A stretch of DNA of 64,000 nucleotides from Acanthaster planci (taxonomy: Eukaryota; Echinodermata; Asteroidea; Valvatida; Acanthasteridae): positions 1,470,500 to 1,534,499 of the forward strand of contig NW_019091382.1 of NCBI RefSeq assembly GCF_001949145.1, in the 5' to 3' direction. The notes beneath the pieces are model-generated. The model was not told where the DNA came from. It saw only the letters and a list, made by a program, of their open reading frames with translations, and did no database searches. The position numbers were made by a program, and so were the translations under genes. Positions within the stretch are counted from its first letter, which is position 1. Every line of letters starts with the position of its first letter. This document shows, piece by piece, positions 50,426-60,616 of the stretch.

Positions 50426-52439
50426 CCATACTGAGAATTGCATGTATTCCAGTCCAGTGTTGTTCAATGATATCACATCATGTCGAGGTGATTGTGGGTT
50501 TGTTCACCAGTGTGGACTTGTAGAGCCAGGAATAATTATAAACATACCTGTCTGGGGTAATCAATTGTCAACCAACCCGGTATGGCTGGGGGCTCTGTTT
50601 TTGGTAGTTGGGAGATGCTACAATTGGTGAAAACAAATATGTGAATGACATGCAGTTGTGTCATATGTTCAGATTATTAGCCGCTCAAAACAACTTTTTC
50701 TTGGACTTCTGCAAGCCCCAGACATTGAAACTTCTTGTAATTCCAAAAGGGGTGAGAAAGTTTCAGCAGGTAAGTGGCAACTTGATGTGCCGAGGTCAGA
50801 CTTCCTCGTCCAAGCTGTTAAGCTCGTCAAATTCCGGGCATGAAATCCACTGGCAAGCTCAAGTGTCACCTGGATACGGCAGACCGGGCCCCGGTCACTC
50901 CACTGGCGCCGTTGCTAGCATCTTGGATGAGCCGGCCCGATCGTGCAAAACAAACATTTCCCCCCCTGACTGGTCGACGAAAATTCCCTGTCTGCTATTC
51001 TTTTGCGTGCGTCACACCTGACTTGATCTCACAAATTCACTCCTGCGCCCGGTTTCGAGCAGTGCGGGGGCATTCAGACACCATCGTTTATTTTTAATAT
51101 GCCGTCCATTAATTGCCGGCACACGATGTACACAGTCTTGCTTGAGATCCCTCTCTGACAGTTTCACCTTGAAATTGTCCACTCGTGGCTTCATTTCTTT
51201 GCGAGGCTTTCATGTTTTCAAGAGTGAAGGAGTCCAAAATTTCTGACAATTTATTATTTTTGTTCTCTCGCAGCGCGCATTGAGAGTCCACGTGATAGTT
51301 TTCTCCTCTTTTTAAGTGAGACTGCTGCTCATTTTCCCCAACTGAAATTATCTCTCACCTGATCGACTGGGTGCAGATTTCAAAGTGGGCAAATGCTGCG
51401 CTGTGAACTCTGTTTATGCGCTATGAAAGTTTCCCTTTTGCTAAGAAATTTTGGAGTATTTACAGATACCTGTAAATTTCAACATTGCTCTCTACCGTGT
51501 TTGCCAGCATGTAAACCATTTCAGATGTAGTCAAACTGACGCAGCTCACAAAATTGGATGGGTAGGCCTTGAATTGTCGTGATTGTAGAGCCGTTTGCTG
51601 CTTGTTGGAACAATTTAAATTTGACCCTCAGGGACATGTCATGTAAGTCCGCTCGACGGTTTCACCTCAAACAGAAACCCCCCAAAGCTGCAAAAATAAA
51701 TTTTCTCCAAAAATAATCAAATTCCCCATTCTTTGCCTAAAAAAAAAAAACGGGAAAAAAACCTTCATGCAACAAAGGGCGCAATGCATCCGCTAAATGT
51801 TATCACAGCCTTGGAGTCAGAAAATGCACCAATTTTTTTTTTCTGTGTTAAAAACCTGCCCCCCCCCCTTTGAACAAGGAAGCACGTGCAACACATTGCT
51901 GGCACAGCAACACAATTTTGACCCTCGGTAGGTTGAGGAGAAAAGCATAATCTTGTTACCCTGCCAAACGCTGAAGGCCTCGGCCCGACTAAAATTGAAG
52001 TCTAATTCTGTTTCTTCGTCCGTGCTGGACTCCTTCCTAATATCAAATAAATTGCTGCGTAGAGGCAAAGGTCTCCCCCCCTTTTTTCGTATCCCGTCTC
52101 GTGTTGAGGCGAAGGGAACGGTTGTTTGCACTGGAGCGCCGTTCTGGGTATATCTGATTATACCCACCGCAGGTTGGCAAAATGTTAATGTGCCACTTGT
52201 TTCAGTCGAAACGGGCCCACCCGTTCCTTGCCTTGAATCAATAAGTGCGTTCGGATGATGGGGAGCTTTTCAAGGTAGATTCAACAGGGGTGTGTTCCTT
52301 ATAAAGTGAGACAGAAAAGATTTTCCACAACTGTCTCAGGGATGTTCGTGCACCCATAGGTACCCATAGCCAGCATTTTAGGATTTTCGTCCACGTTAAG
52401 TTCATTTATGCAGTAAAAACTGCGACAGCACCAGTCTGT

Positions 52440-52493
52440 GCAGCCCCTTGCATTCGCCCAATCTGCACCCCCTCCCCTTTGGCTATGCTACTG
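52440..52493 (-). mobile_element. Possible decayed hAT end
   Basis: Read on the minus strand from 52493, CAGTAGCATAGCCAAAGGGG resembles the CAGTGGCGTAGC termini of the hAT type seen at 23484. The other end and a duplication are not clear. Confidence 0.3.
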
Positions 52494-54022
52494 AACTTTA
52501 TTCCGGTCCATTTGTATTCAGTCTCTAATATGTTCGCAATTTCAGAACTTGGCTACATGCATAACGTACCCCTCCGCGTAGCACATTTTAGCTGAGTTCA
52601 GGCTTTGTGGGTGGTCGAAAAGAAAGGGAACCATTTTGTAATGAATGTTTTTGATTTCAAATGAAATCTTTCCGTCTTTTTTTTTCAAGAATTTGCCCTT
52701 TTAGCAAAATGACTCTCCCCAAAGGGTCAAGTAGGACTCTTGGAATTTCCAGAGAGCCCACAAATCAGAAAACAATCCAAAATTCAATTGCAAAGGTCCT
52801 TGCTGTATTTATCGCCGGCCCTAAAAGAAAAAGAAAAACAAGAAGGCCGTTACCGACAATTTCATGTCACGGCTTGTTGGATTTCATGGCTGGTAATAAT
52901 TCGGGGCTGTTATTTATTTGTCCCTGCCAAGTCAGCTCCACCCGACTCGCCTCAAAGGTTGGTTCCCTGCTCATTAAACCGGTCCCAATGGCCCACCATA
53001 ACATTCTCCATGGGCGAATGTAAACAAGTTGGGCCTTGGCCAAAAAAAGAAGAAAGAAATTACATGGAAGAAAACCTGGCCCTTGTAGACCGCATATTAT
53101 CACAAGTCTCATAATACACGGTGCACTGCTAACATATTTCAGTAGGTCTGGGGTTTTTTTTTTTTTGCCCCTGTGAAATTTAGGGGGTTAATAACAAACT
53201 CTGTCATTTTCCAATTTTAGATGGTTGCATCAGAGTAATCGGTATCATTCATCATTCCGCTGACGTTCCCCTGAAGTTGAAAAACCTTGTTAAGATGGTT
53301 AACCAAACTTATAGAAGGGGCATGCAGTTGTCGTGTGCCTTTGCTTGAGAATAGATTTCAAGAGAGAAGAAAAATCAGTCACTTGCAAGTTGCCAGAGTA
53401 AAAGGGTTTGTCCAAACGTCTTGGACGATTCTTAAGGAGTTTATGTTTCAGAAAACAAGAGCAAAGCAAGAGTAAAACACAAGAGGAGATTTGGCCACAT
53501 GGCGTGTCCTCCGCAGCCTCGATTTCCCCAAACATTTTTGCCATTAAAGCTAAAGTGATTATAGCCAGGAAGCATAAAAAACTTTTCCCAATCACCAGCT
53601 GGCTGGCCACACACAGAAAGGGCTCCTGTTTTTACTAAAGAGAAAGTCCCACTCTTTAGAACACCCCGAGGCTTTTTGTAGCCACCCACAGATTGGTTTA
53701 GGCTGACATGATATTTTTGATTGGCTCATAAAATGCTGGCAACAACCGCCAACATTCATTTATAAAAAAGTTAACTGGGGCTGCTGCTCAGTCTCGACAA
53801 AACCCATCCCTATTAATGTCCAACTGTTGTGAAATTAAATGTCTCAAATGTGAAACAGCGTTCTCTTTGATATGTTGCTGCTGAAGGCAGACATTAGTAT
53901 GCCTATTCAGTTGAAAAGATAAAGAGTTTTAAGAGATTTGTGTTGTTTGAAAATAGTGCTAGTCATCCAGAAAGTGTGGGTTTTTTTAATAAAAAAATTT
54001 ACAAAATTTAGCGATTGTATTC

Positions 54023-54070
54023 GTAAATGTAATCATTAGTAAATAATGATAAAATAATGTTTACATTTAC
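54023..54070. repeat. AT-rich inverted repeat
   Basis: GTAAATGTAA (54023-54032) and its inverse TTACATTTAC (54061-54070) flank 28 AT-rich bases. Confidence 0.6.
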
Positions 54071-54381
54071 TCATAACTAATGTTTACATATTCATGAATA
54101 ATGCGTGATGTGGGTTAGGTTTTCCGACCTTACCGGATGCTGCAGGTTTTACCCAGAATACTCTGGGGTTACCCTCCCACCTCTGAACTTGTGCTGCTTC
54201 TCACTGTCCCCTCTCTGCAGGTTTCTTCAGGCTTGAGAGCTACAGTGCCTGGGCCACTCTTGAGAAATCCTCAGCTTTTTTTTTTTTTTTAAACCAGAAA
54301 GGCTTAACAAATAGCGAAAAACCTCCACTCACAAGCCCCAGACCTAACTTCAGTCTTCCCTCCTTCCCTCCCTCTCTCCAG

Positions 54382-54620
54382 TTCCCTCGGCAGTCCGCGC
54401 AGTCACCGTGGACAAGGAGGCCTCCAGCGAGACCTCTGTGGCGCTGACCTGGCGGCCCCCTATGTTCCCCAACGGCCAGATCCTGACCTACCAGGTGCGG
54501 TACCGGACCACGGTGGAGACGGTGGACCAGAGCAAGTACCACTACCAGAAGGCGGTGGCTGGCGAGGTGCAGAGCACCGTCATCATGGGCCTGGAGGCCG
54601 GCAAGGACTACGTCTTTGCT
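54382..54620 (+). CDS. Eph: Eph receptor exon: second fibronectin III domain, main part
   Basis: The 239-nt exon has a pyrimidine-rich acceptor ending CCAG at 54381 and donor GTGAGT at 54621. It begins in phase 1 and ends in phase 0. It encodes VPSAVRAVTVD, then VALTWRPPMFPNGQILTYQV and GLEAGKDYVFA, matching the A-to-F strands of the second Eph fibronectin repeat (core tryptophan in LTWRPP). Vertebrate Eph genes, as I recall, split this domain earlier, after a 125-nt exon; here one longer exon covers that position, so the intron pattern differs. GC content is clearly above that of the introns. The long open frame on the opposite strand here (54240-54836) is a shadow. Confidence 0.96.
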
Positions 54621-55538
54621 GTGAGTCGACATGTTTTTTTTTCCCTGTGCCTCTCTCTCCCTTTCTCGCGAAAACATTGAGCTGTGATCGACTGCTAGAA
54701 TGCTGTCTGCCCATTCTCCACTTGGAGTAGCTTTGAAGCCATCCTGAGCACAGGCATTTTTAAATGATGCGCATACTTGATGACCTAAGGTGAAATAAAT
54801 TCCAAATGACGGGACAAGCATGTGCAAGCACAACACACGTGCGACAATGTCAAAACGGCATGTCTTCTATCAATAGATCTCTTTCCTGATATGCCGTCTT
54901 TTCAAAAAAACTTACAAACGTACGTTCAACACCATCCAGTGCGTGTGTGCAGCCTGTAAATGTATCAGATATCTTCAAAATACCGTGGAGCCAGTCCACG
55001 TCACAAAAAATTGAAATCCAAATGCTGATGCAGGTGGCAGTCTGCAGGTTGTGACGTTATTTGAGGAATACTTATTATACCATAAATATGATGCTAATAA
55101 TTGTGACCCACTGTGTGAAAGTGAGTCTTAAGTCGCCATAGCCACTTTAGAGCAAAAAGTCCTTTAGAATAATTGTGCACAGTGTAAATCAATGGCAACC
55201 CACAGCATCTGTCACCATGGAGTATCCACTTTCGTCAGGATGCCAAACTGAGTGATACATCAAAACAAACAACTCAGTTTGCTCTTTCCGGTACAAATGA
55301 AAACTCAACAACTAACTCTGGTGACTTATGACTCATTTTCACAGAGCGGGTCACACTATTTTTGAGCTGTTTGTTTTGAACACAGCAAGAGAAAAATAGA
55401 CAATAGACGGGAAACGAAGTTGGTGTCGGAGGAAGCAAATAAACTGTGGACTTTGTGTGTACATACTTTTCCTTATCGTTGAGGAAAATTAACCCAGAAC
55501 TAAGGCAATTTCTGTTTTCTGTGTTCCCCTCCCATTAG
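54621..55538 (+). other. Eph intron, 0.9 kb
   Basis: Phase-0 intron inside the second fibronectin domain. A MITE of the GTGACCC family occupies 55102-55355; nothing else is recognised. Confidence 0.9.
55102..55355 (+). mobile_element. MITE family 'GTGACCC', copy 2 (254 bp)
   Basis: The left end TGTGACCCACTGTGTGAAAG and the right end (inverted, GTGTGACCCGCTCTGTGAAA) pair over about 38 bp through a shared AAGTC(G/A)CCA. The interior matches the copy at 7807-8066 (opposite orientation) and the partial copy at 45655-45782. No coding frame. Confidence 0.8.
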
Positions 55539-55602
55539 ATCGCTGCTACCACTAAAGATGGCGTAGGAGAGTACAGCACACCGATTCAAACAACCACAGG
55601 CG
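55539..55602 (+). CDS. Eph: Eph receptor exon: end of second fibronectin III domain
   Basis: The 64-nt exon has acceptor CCATTAG at 55538 and donor GTAGGT at 55603. It is entered in phase 0 and left in phase 1. It encodes IAATTKDGVGEYSTPIQTTTG, the last strands of the repeat, equivalent to the G-x-G-x-(F/Y)S segment of other Ephs. It connects the previous exon's DYVFA to the membrane-proximal linker. If the donor were not used, translation would end two codons later at the TGA at 55608-55610, giving a secreted ectodomain; nothing shows that this occurs. Confidence 0.94.
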
Positions 55603-56757
55603 GTAGGTGACTGTCGTGTCATCTGCTTGTTAAACTTAAAGGGCGCGTGCATTCAGATTCTGCCAAGTAGTGAAAGGGCCAGTGCTTGTAAGTGCAGTTG
55701 ATGCGCGCACGTTTGCGTACAGATGCGGTCGAACCTTGGCACGCGCTCCGATGTGCAGTCTTTAAGGCTTAGCCGATTTCTTGGCGACGTGTTTTCATTC
55801 CGAAGCTGATCAGCAAGTGCATTCTTGAAATCTGTATTATGCTGTAAATGTAGTATTGAAAGAGGTTAGATACTTTCGATCCGTCAGCCATGAAGAAGCG
55901 ATGGTTTCTAGGAAGACGCAAAATTTTAGACCTTGTGTACAAACACTTCCACGCCAGTCGCGCACTTTTGAGTGTAAGAGACTGATTGCTCCCCTTTAAG
56001 TCACGTGACCTAGGGTGGGTATGTATCTAGGCCTATATGTAACATCAATAAACGCGGCCTCCTCCCATAGCAAAGTGTGTCATTAGCATCATTTACCAAA
56101 AATGAACGCGGCAGTCGGTTCGGTACGGTACGCACACAACTGATGTGATGAGTGCTATACCAAAAGTGAAGTGCACTTTGCTTTGGAAGGATGCCATGTT
56201 TGTTGATTTGATATCCACTGTAGGTCACGTGACTTTAGCGGGGGTAGTCAGTTCTATTGCATGATCCGCCTGTGAGTGTGGACCCGCACAGTAATGCCCT
56301 GTAATTCTAGTCTCCATATCTGGTATATTTATAGCACAGGGCATGTTCGAATGACGACTTCACAGAATAACTTAGTTTATTTAACGTTGCCCGAATGATG
56401 GACGGTTTGGACTATCTAGTCAACCATTCGGAACCGGGCCCTGGGGCATGGTTGCAGTGCCGGGTGTTAATGGCCAATTTCGGTCATCAGTACGGAGGGA
56501 ACCGTTCTCATGAAATAAGATTGAATGCAATGTCACTGGTTGTGAATGCTGTGAGTGTGGCTGCCAAGGGCAAAATGTGATCGACGATAGGTTTTTACAC
56601 AATGGTTTGACTAGGGCGATCTGAGCAGGACTGCATTGTGCGTGCACATTGTTAACAAAAAAACCCCGGCACTTGCACTTGGTTTGCAGCTGTTCTCGAA
56701 CGCATGTACAGAGTTGAGTCGGCTTATTATTGTTTTTTTTGGCTTTGGCACGTACAG
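55603..56757 (+). other. Eph intron, 1.2 kb
   Basis: Phase-1 intron between the second fibronectin repeat and the transmembrane exon. It carries a Harbinger-like MITE at 55999-56234. An AATAAA occurs at 56047-56052 inside that element. Confidence 0.9.
55999..56234. mobile_element. Harbinger-like MITE with E-box palindromes in its ends
   Basis: Terminal repeats AGTCACGTGACCTA (left) and its inverse (right) are bounded by TTA on both sides (55996-55998 and 56235-56237). A 3-bp TTA/TAA duplication is characteristic of PIF/Harbinger transposons. Each end contains GTCACGTGAC (56000-56009 and 56224-56233), identical to the CLEAR/TFEB-MITF E-box palindrome. No transposase frame in 236 bp. Confidence 0.75.
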
Positions 56758-56872
56758 GTGGGCCAAAGAGTCAGATGTACAACACGGCCATCATTGCCGG
56801 AGCTGTGGCAGCCTTCTTTATCATCATGGTTCTAGTGGCCATCGTCATATTCCTGCTGATTTGCTGGAGAAG
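56758..56872 (+). CDS. Eph: Eph receptor exon: membrane-proximal linker and transmembrane helix
   Basis: The 115-nt exon has acceptor GTACAG at 56757 and donor GTACAA at 56873. It is entered in phase 1 and left in phase 2. It encodes a short linker (GGPKSQMYNT), then about 26 uncharged residues from AIIAGAVAAFF to FLLIC (56787-56864), then WRR. This is a typical single-pass type I transmembrane helix with a basic stop-transfer sequence, oriented with the fibronectin repeats outside. Retention of the following intron would add Y-K and stop at TAA 56880-56882, a membrane-bound form lacking the kinase; this is a possibility only. Confidence 0.95.
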
Positions 56873-58682
56873 GTACAAGTAACCAATTGCCGGCTTGGCT
56901 CATAATGTAACTGTCCTTCTGTGTTGTGGATGCAAGAATGGTTGTTACATGTAACCAGTTGTTAAATGGTATTGTACATTTCCAGATATGGAGTTAAAGA
57001 CTCTTTATTCTGTAAGTGTGTTGGGAAATTTTGGTTGGGTCTTTTGCGATCCAAGGTCAGTTGGTCGAGTGATCTTTTGTCTGTGTGGTTTAGTCAGAAA
57101 CCGAGATTGAGTTAAAGGTTTCAAAAGTGCAAGGCGGGTGAACGATCAAGGTGGTGGACTCATCCGACTGTGTGATTGCTTCATTAGTGTGCGCAAGGCA
57201 TGACGACCGTTCAACTTGGTTGAACTTGCAAGAAGACTTTTTTTGTAAGAGGTTGGACTCGCCGCTGAAAGTTGGATCAGCGGATTGCAAACCTGGGTCC
57301 TGCTAAACAGATGCCCTCGTGCTAACTTATGGATATTGGAAATCTGAAATAGTGCCTTTTTAAAAAAAGTTTGAATCTCAAATGTTGTACAGTGCAGACC
57401 AGGACCCCTCCTAATAACCAGTCTTTTTAAAAATTTAGTTGTGGGGTTTGGACAACAGAGGAAATTTTGTTCCTTCCAAATTTGTTTGTTTTGTGTTTTG
57501 TGTTGTCTAGAATGGTGTGATAACTTCTTGTAGTGATTTGTTTTTTAACTGATATCGAGAGGAGAACTGATCTTTTTGATGGTGTTGTGTTCATGGTCAT
57601 TGTTGTGGCAGTGATGCAGAGTATCTGAAAAATGACAATTTGTCACCAATTCGTTGTACCAGATTGTCAGTTATTTTTCGTGGACATTCAGATAATTGAC
57701 ATAATTATGGTCCTCTAAAGCGTTACTTCTCTTACATTTTTTGAAATGTCGTAAAAGGTGGTCATATGCTTTGTGTCAACAAAGTCTTTTGTCAAAATCA
57801 GGGTGGAAAACTGAGGCAGTTGACAGTCTGTGGGTACACGTGAAGTTTGCACAGCCAAACCCTTGTCAGCATTTTCCTCTAGCATCGTGAGTTTCATTGG
57901 AGCGGATGAATTACTCCCGCTTGAGACATCTTTCCCAAAAGTGTTGAATTTGAGCGAGAAGGCTTGCGAAAAATATGGCCACCTTTTTTGACCCATCGTG
58001 TTTCTAATGAAATAACCCCACCCACAGCCACACCCCTTTTTCCCTTTAGACCAGGGCATGCTCCTCTTTATCGTGTGTCATGTACTGTGCCCACACAGAC
58101 AAAGTGGGCATCGGTGACTGTTGAGGGCGCTGTTCACCCTTGAAAGAAATGGGTGGATGCCATCGAGGAATGAGAGACTTTCATTTCTGTGGTATTTTTT
58201 CCGTCCAAAAAACCAAAACAGCGCCCTCTATTGTCCATCCTGAAGAGTTCTGATCCTCTTTCCCCACCTCCCCACCACATGACTGACACATTTTCCTCTT
58301 TACTAACAATAGATGACCCCCTATCCCCGCCCTCATGACCTTCTCCCCATGCATCCATAAAGAGCCGTGACNCCAAAGAAGCTCTCCCAATAAAAGCTCG
58401 TCATCCTGAGTTGAGATATGATTTATTCAAAGCAGTGTCGGTTTCTTTGAACCAGCTTTTTTTTTTTTTTAAGTTCATCCAAAGGCGATTTTCCCTTGTC
58501 ACTGTTCAGTCAGTGTACATTTGAGAAACTATTCAAGTAATGCAAAACATTTCTCAGGGCATCCTGTGATTAGTTTTTCCCCCTTGGTCTCCGATGTGCC
58601 TCTTTTACGTTTGAACTGTGTGATTCTTTTGATCTCTTTTTTCCCCTTCTTGCATGTATATATTCCTTTTGTCGTTGCTCAG
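56873..58682 (+). other. Eph intron, 1.8 kb
   Basis: Phase-2 intron after the transmembrane exon. The 107 bases before its acceptor contain no AG dinucleotide and are pyrimidine-rich, a strong 3' splice region. AATAAA occurs at 58389-58394. A small inverted-repeat element lies at 58123-58228. Confidence 0.88.
58123..58228. mobile_element. Small inverted-repeat element, 106 bp
   Basis: GAGGGCGCTGTT at the left is matched perfectly by AACAGCGCCCTC at the right. The left end extended (GAGGGCGCTGTTCACC) recurs at 37202-37217. The ends resemble partial CTCF cores. No clear target duplication. Confidence 0.5.
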
Positions 58683-58739
58683 GCGTTTCATGTACAACCT
58701 TCGGCGAGATATGGCGGACATTAAGTACAGTTCCATTAG
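58683..58739 (+). CDS. Eph: Eph receptor exon: juxtamembrane cassette, 57 nt
   Basis: Acceptor GTTGCTCAG at 58682 and donor GTAATC at 58740, phase 2 on both sides. Including split codons it encodes RRFMYNLRRDMADIKYSSIR, a basic intracellular segment with two tyrosines directly after the transmembrane helix. Because its length is a multiple of three and both boundaries share a phase, it can be skipped without shifting the frame, joining WRR straight to KKEVPP of the exon at 62828. The match to other Ephs is weak here, as this stretch varies among family members. Its place, splice sites and open frame support it. Confidence 0.75.
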
Positions 58740-59172
58740 GTAATCTTGTATGTAATGATAACAAACTCTTAATGGCTTAATGGTTAAAGCTTGCCATTAA
58801 AAACGGTTTTCAGTGTGACAAACTGGGCCTCTTCCAACTACTAAAACTAGAAAACAAAAAAATTGTTCATGAGCATTCTTTCGCTTCACTGACATTTGAA
58901 CAGTTTTATTCAGTTAACACCCTACCTGTTATAGAATGGTCTAGCCCATTCTACATGAAGCTTGATGAATATTGGAAGAGTCCATTCAGAATATCAGGGA
59001 AGTCAAGCTGCAGATTTTAGGGCATTTTACTCATTTCATTCAGAATTGTTTGCATCATCATTAGATATCAAGTAATTCTCTGAGGCATTCACTTTTTGAG
59101 GGACAGCAAACAATACGGGAGGGAAAATCTTGTCTGAATGGAGAGCATTTTCTCAAAAAATAACACTTTGAG

Positions 59173-59503
59173 AATAAGCCTTTTACAAGTTAAATTTGAA
59201 TAAAATCTGGTACACTGAGTTTTCTGACTGCACATAAACATAATGATTTGAATTCAGCAGACTTAAGACACGGTTGATATACCTCGTGATTCGGGACAGG
59301 CTTTTGCATAGCTACCACCATCTCCGGAATGGACTGGTTCCTTTGTGCCCTGCTTATCCATTGAGAGCAGTGTATTGGTGCAAGACACACACGCACAAAG
59401 ACACAAAGCTTGCCCCGAATCACGAAGGGTAGCATGTCAATATTGTCTTCAGTATGGAGATTTCAGAATGCTATGTTCACGTGAATTGAAAGAACTTAGT
59501 GTA
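59173..59503. mobile_element. Foldback element, copy 2
   Basis: Starts AATAAGCCTTTTACAAG and follows copy 1 (40259-40616) through AATAAAATCTGGTACACTGAG, CCTCGTGATTCGGGACAG, the loop GGAATGGACTGGTTCCTTTG and the inner right arm GCCCCGAATCACGA. Similarity fades after AGAACTTAGTGTA, so the right end is truncated or eroded. A CACACA run has expanded in the loop. Confidence 0.8.
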
Positions 59504-59897
59504 ATTAATCTTTTTGAAAAGTCATTCTTTCTTAAGTTGCTGCTTTCCTGAAATGCTCTGTGTTCTACTAAAGCATCAAAATCTTGATAAATTAAAGGAT
59601 ATTCGTTACAGAATTGAATAAGCAAATTTGGGTGAAGGTGGGGGGGGGGTTTCAAATGAATGTGCCGAAAAGAATTACTTTGATTTGGTGATCAGATCAC
59701 AAACTGTTTTCAGAACTTTCATTGGTCCAGTGGCTGTCATCATCGGAATATTTTCAACCTCATTCCTTAAGCTCTGGGTGATCACATCTGTTGCTTTATA
59801 GTTTGGTTAATGATCTCCCTTTTCATATTATGACGACTTCAACCGCCGAAACTTAAAAGAAATTCTTTTTTTTTCCTTGTCTCTCTTGTCTTGCAAG

Positions 59898-59996
59898 TGG
59901 CACTCGCCTCTGTTGTTGTAATTGGTATTTTTTTTTTCTGGCTGAATCTGTGTTCAGCATGTCTGCTGCCCCCTCTCCTGCCTGCGTGTCAAGCCA
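59898..59996 (+). other. Candidate cassette exon (39 or 99 nt)
   Basis: A strong pyrimidine tract precedes an acceptor at 59897 (TTGCAAG), and a second acceptor GTTCAG is at 59957. Both lead in the same frame, without a stop, to a donor GTATGT at 59997. Either form (99 or 39 nt) is phase 2 on both sides, compatible with the flanking exons. The shorter version encodes a small serine/proline-rich segment (MSAAPSPACVSS). The longer one has a poly-phenylalanine run from the T-tract, which argues against it. No homology support. Confidence 0.25.
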
Positions 59997-60565
59997 GTAT
60001 GTGACCCTGCCCTGCGACCTTTTGACCTCTTGCCGAGATCAGACAATTTTGCTCAGTGTGTTGACATTTTATCCTTGGGAACCTTTCGCTTCTTTCGTGG
60101 ACAACTTCTGTTTGGTTTTTTAATAAAGACATTCTCCAAACAAGCTTCTGAGTGGATGAAACTTCCTTGTTGGCATTAATTTATCAGTGTTTGTCGACAG
60201 GACTGCTCTGTTAACAGACAGAAAAGATTATGTAATTATTCGGCCATTTATCAGCCTGTTGTCTTTTATAGCCATTCAGACAAAGTGATAGTATGAACAA
60301 ATTTTCCTAAGGAGTCTATGATAAAAAGTCAACACATTGTCATCTCACATGGTTAATCCGTATTCCTCTCCCTTGTCATGCCTCATGCTCATAACTCACC
60401 TCCCCCGTAACTCAGTGCTCATTACTCACTTCTCATCTTCTCACTCACTTCTGGTTCCCCTTTTCCCGTTCTCTTTTTCCTTTAACCAACTCACCAACCG
60501 ACTCTAATGATAAAAACGGGCACCGACCTGGAAAAAAATTGTGGACGTCATCGTCATGGTAACAG

Positions 60566-60616
60566 GCGCAAGGCTAACCAGCTTTATCTAAAGATTGCGT
60601 CCTGTCCTAACAATGG
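60566..60616 (+). other. Candidate cassette exon, 51 nt, behind a long AG-free zone
   Basis: Acceptor GTAACAG at 60565 and donor GTAAAT at 60617, phase 2 on both sides, encoding RRKANQLYLKIASCPNN. From 60416 to 60563 there is no AG dinucleotide (148 bases), with pyrimidine-rich sequence and possible branch sites such as CTCTAATGA near 60502. Long AG-exclusion zones with distant branch points are an established feature of regulated cassette exons. The pyrimidine tract is not adjacent to the acceptor, so constitutive use is unlikely. Confidence 0.35.

Larger units (their letters stand above)
46225..54381 (+). other. Eph intron, 8.2 kb
   Basis: Phase-1 intron between the two fibronectin repeats. 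It contains a tRNA-like relic near 46704, a CTCF-like motif at 50411, a possible decayed hAT end near 52440 and an AT-rich inverted repeat at 54023. G- and C-runs lie near 46990, 48632, 48671 and 51859. No other exon was recognised. Confidence 0.9.

Noticed and set aside
54240-54836. 198-codon minus-strand open frame
   Set aside because: It overlaps the GC-rich second fibronectin exon on the opposite strand and has no recognisable domain; it is the antisense shadow of that exon.
59898-59924. 27-nt exon ending at a GTATTT donor
   Set aside because: The donor is embedded in the T-tract that serves the next acceptor, leaving a 33-base intron, too short to splice.
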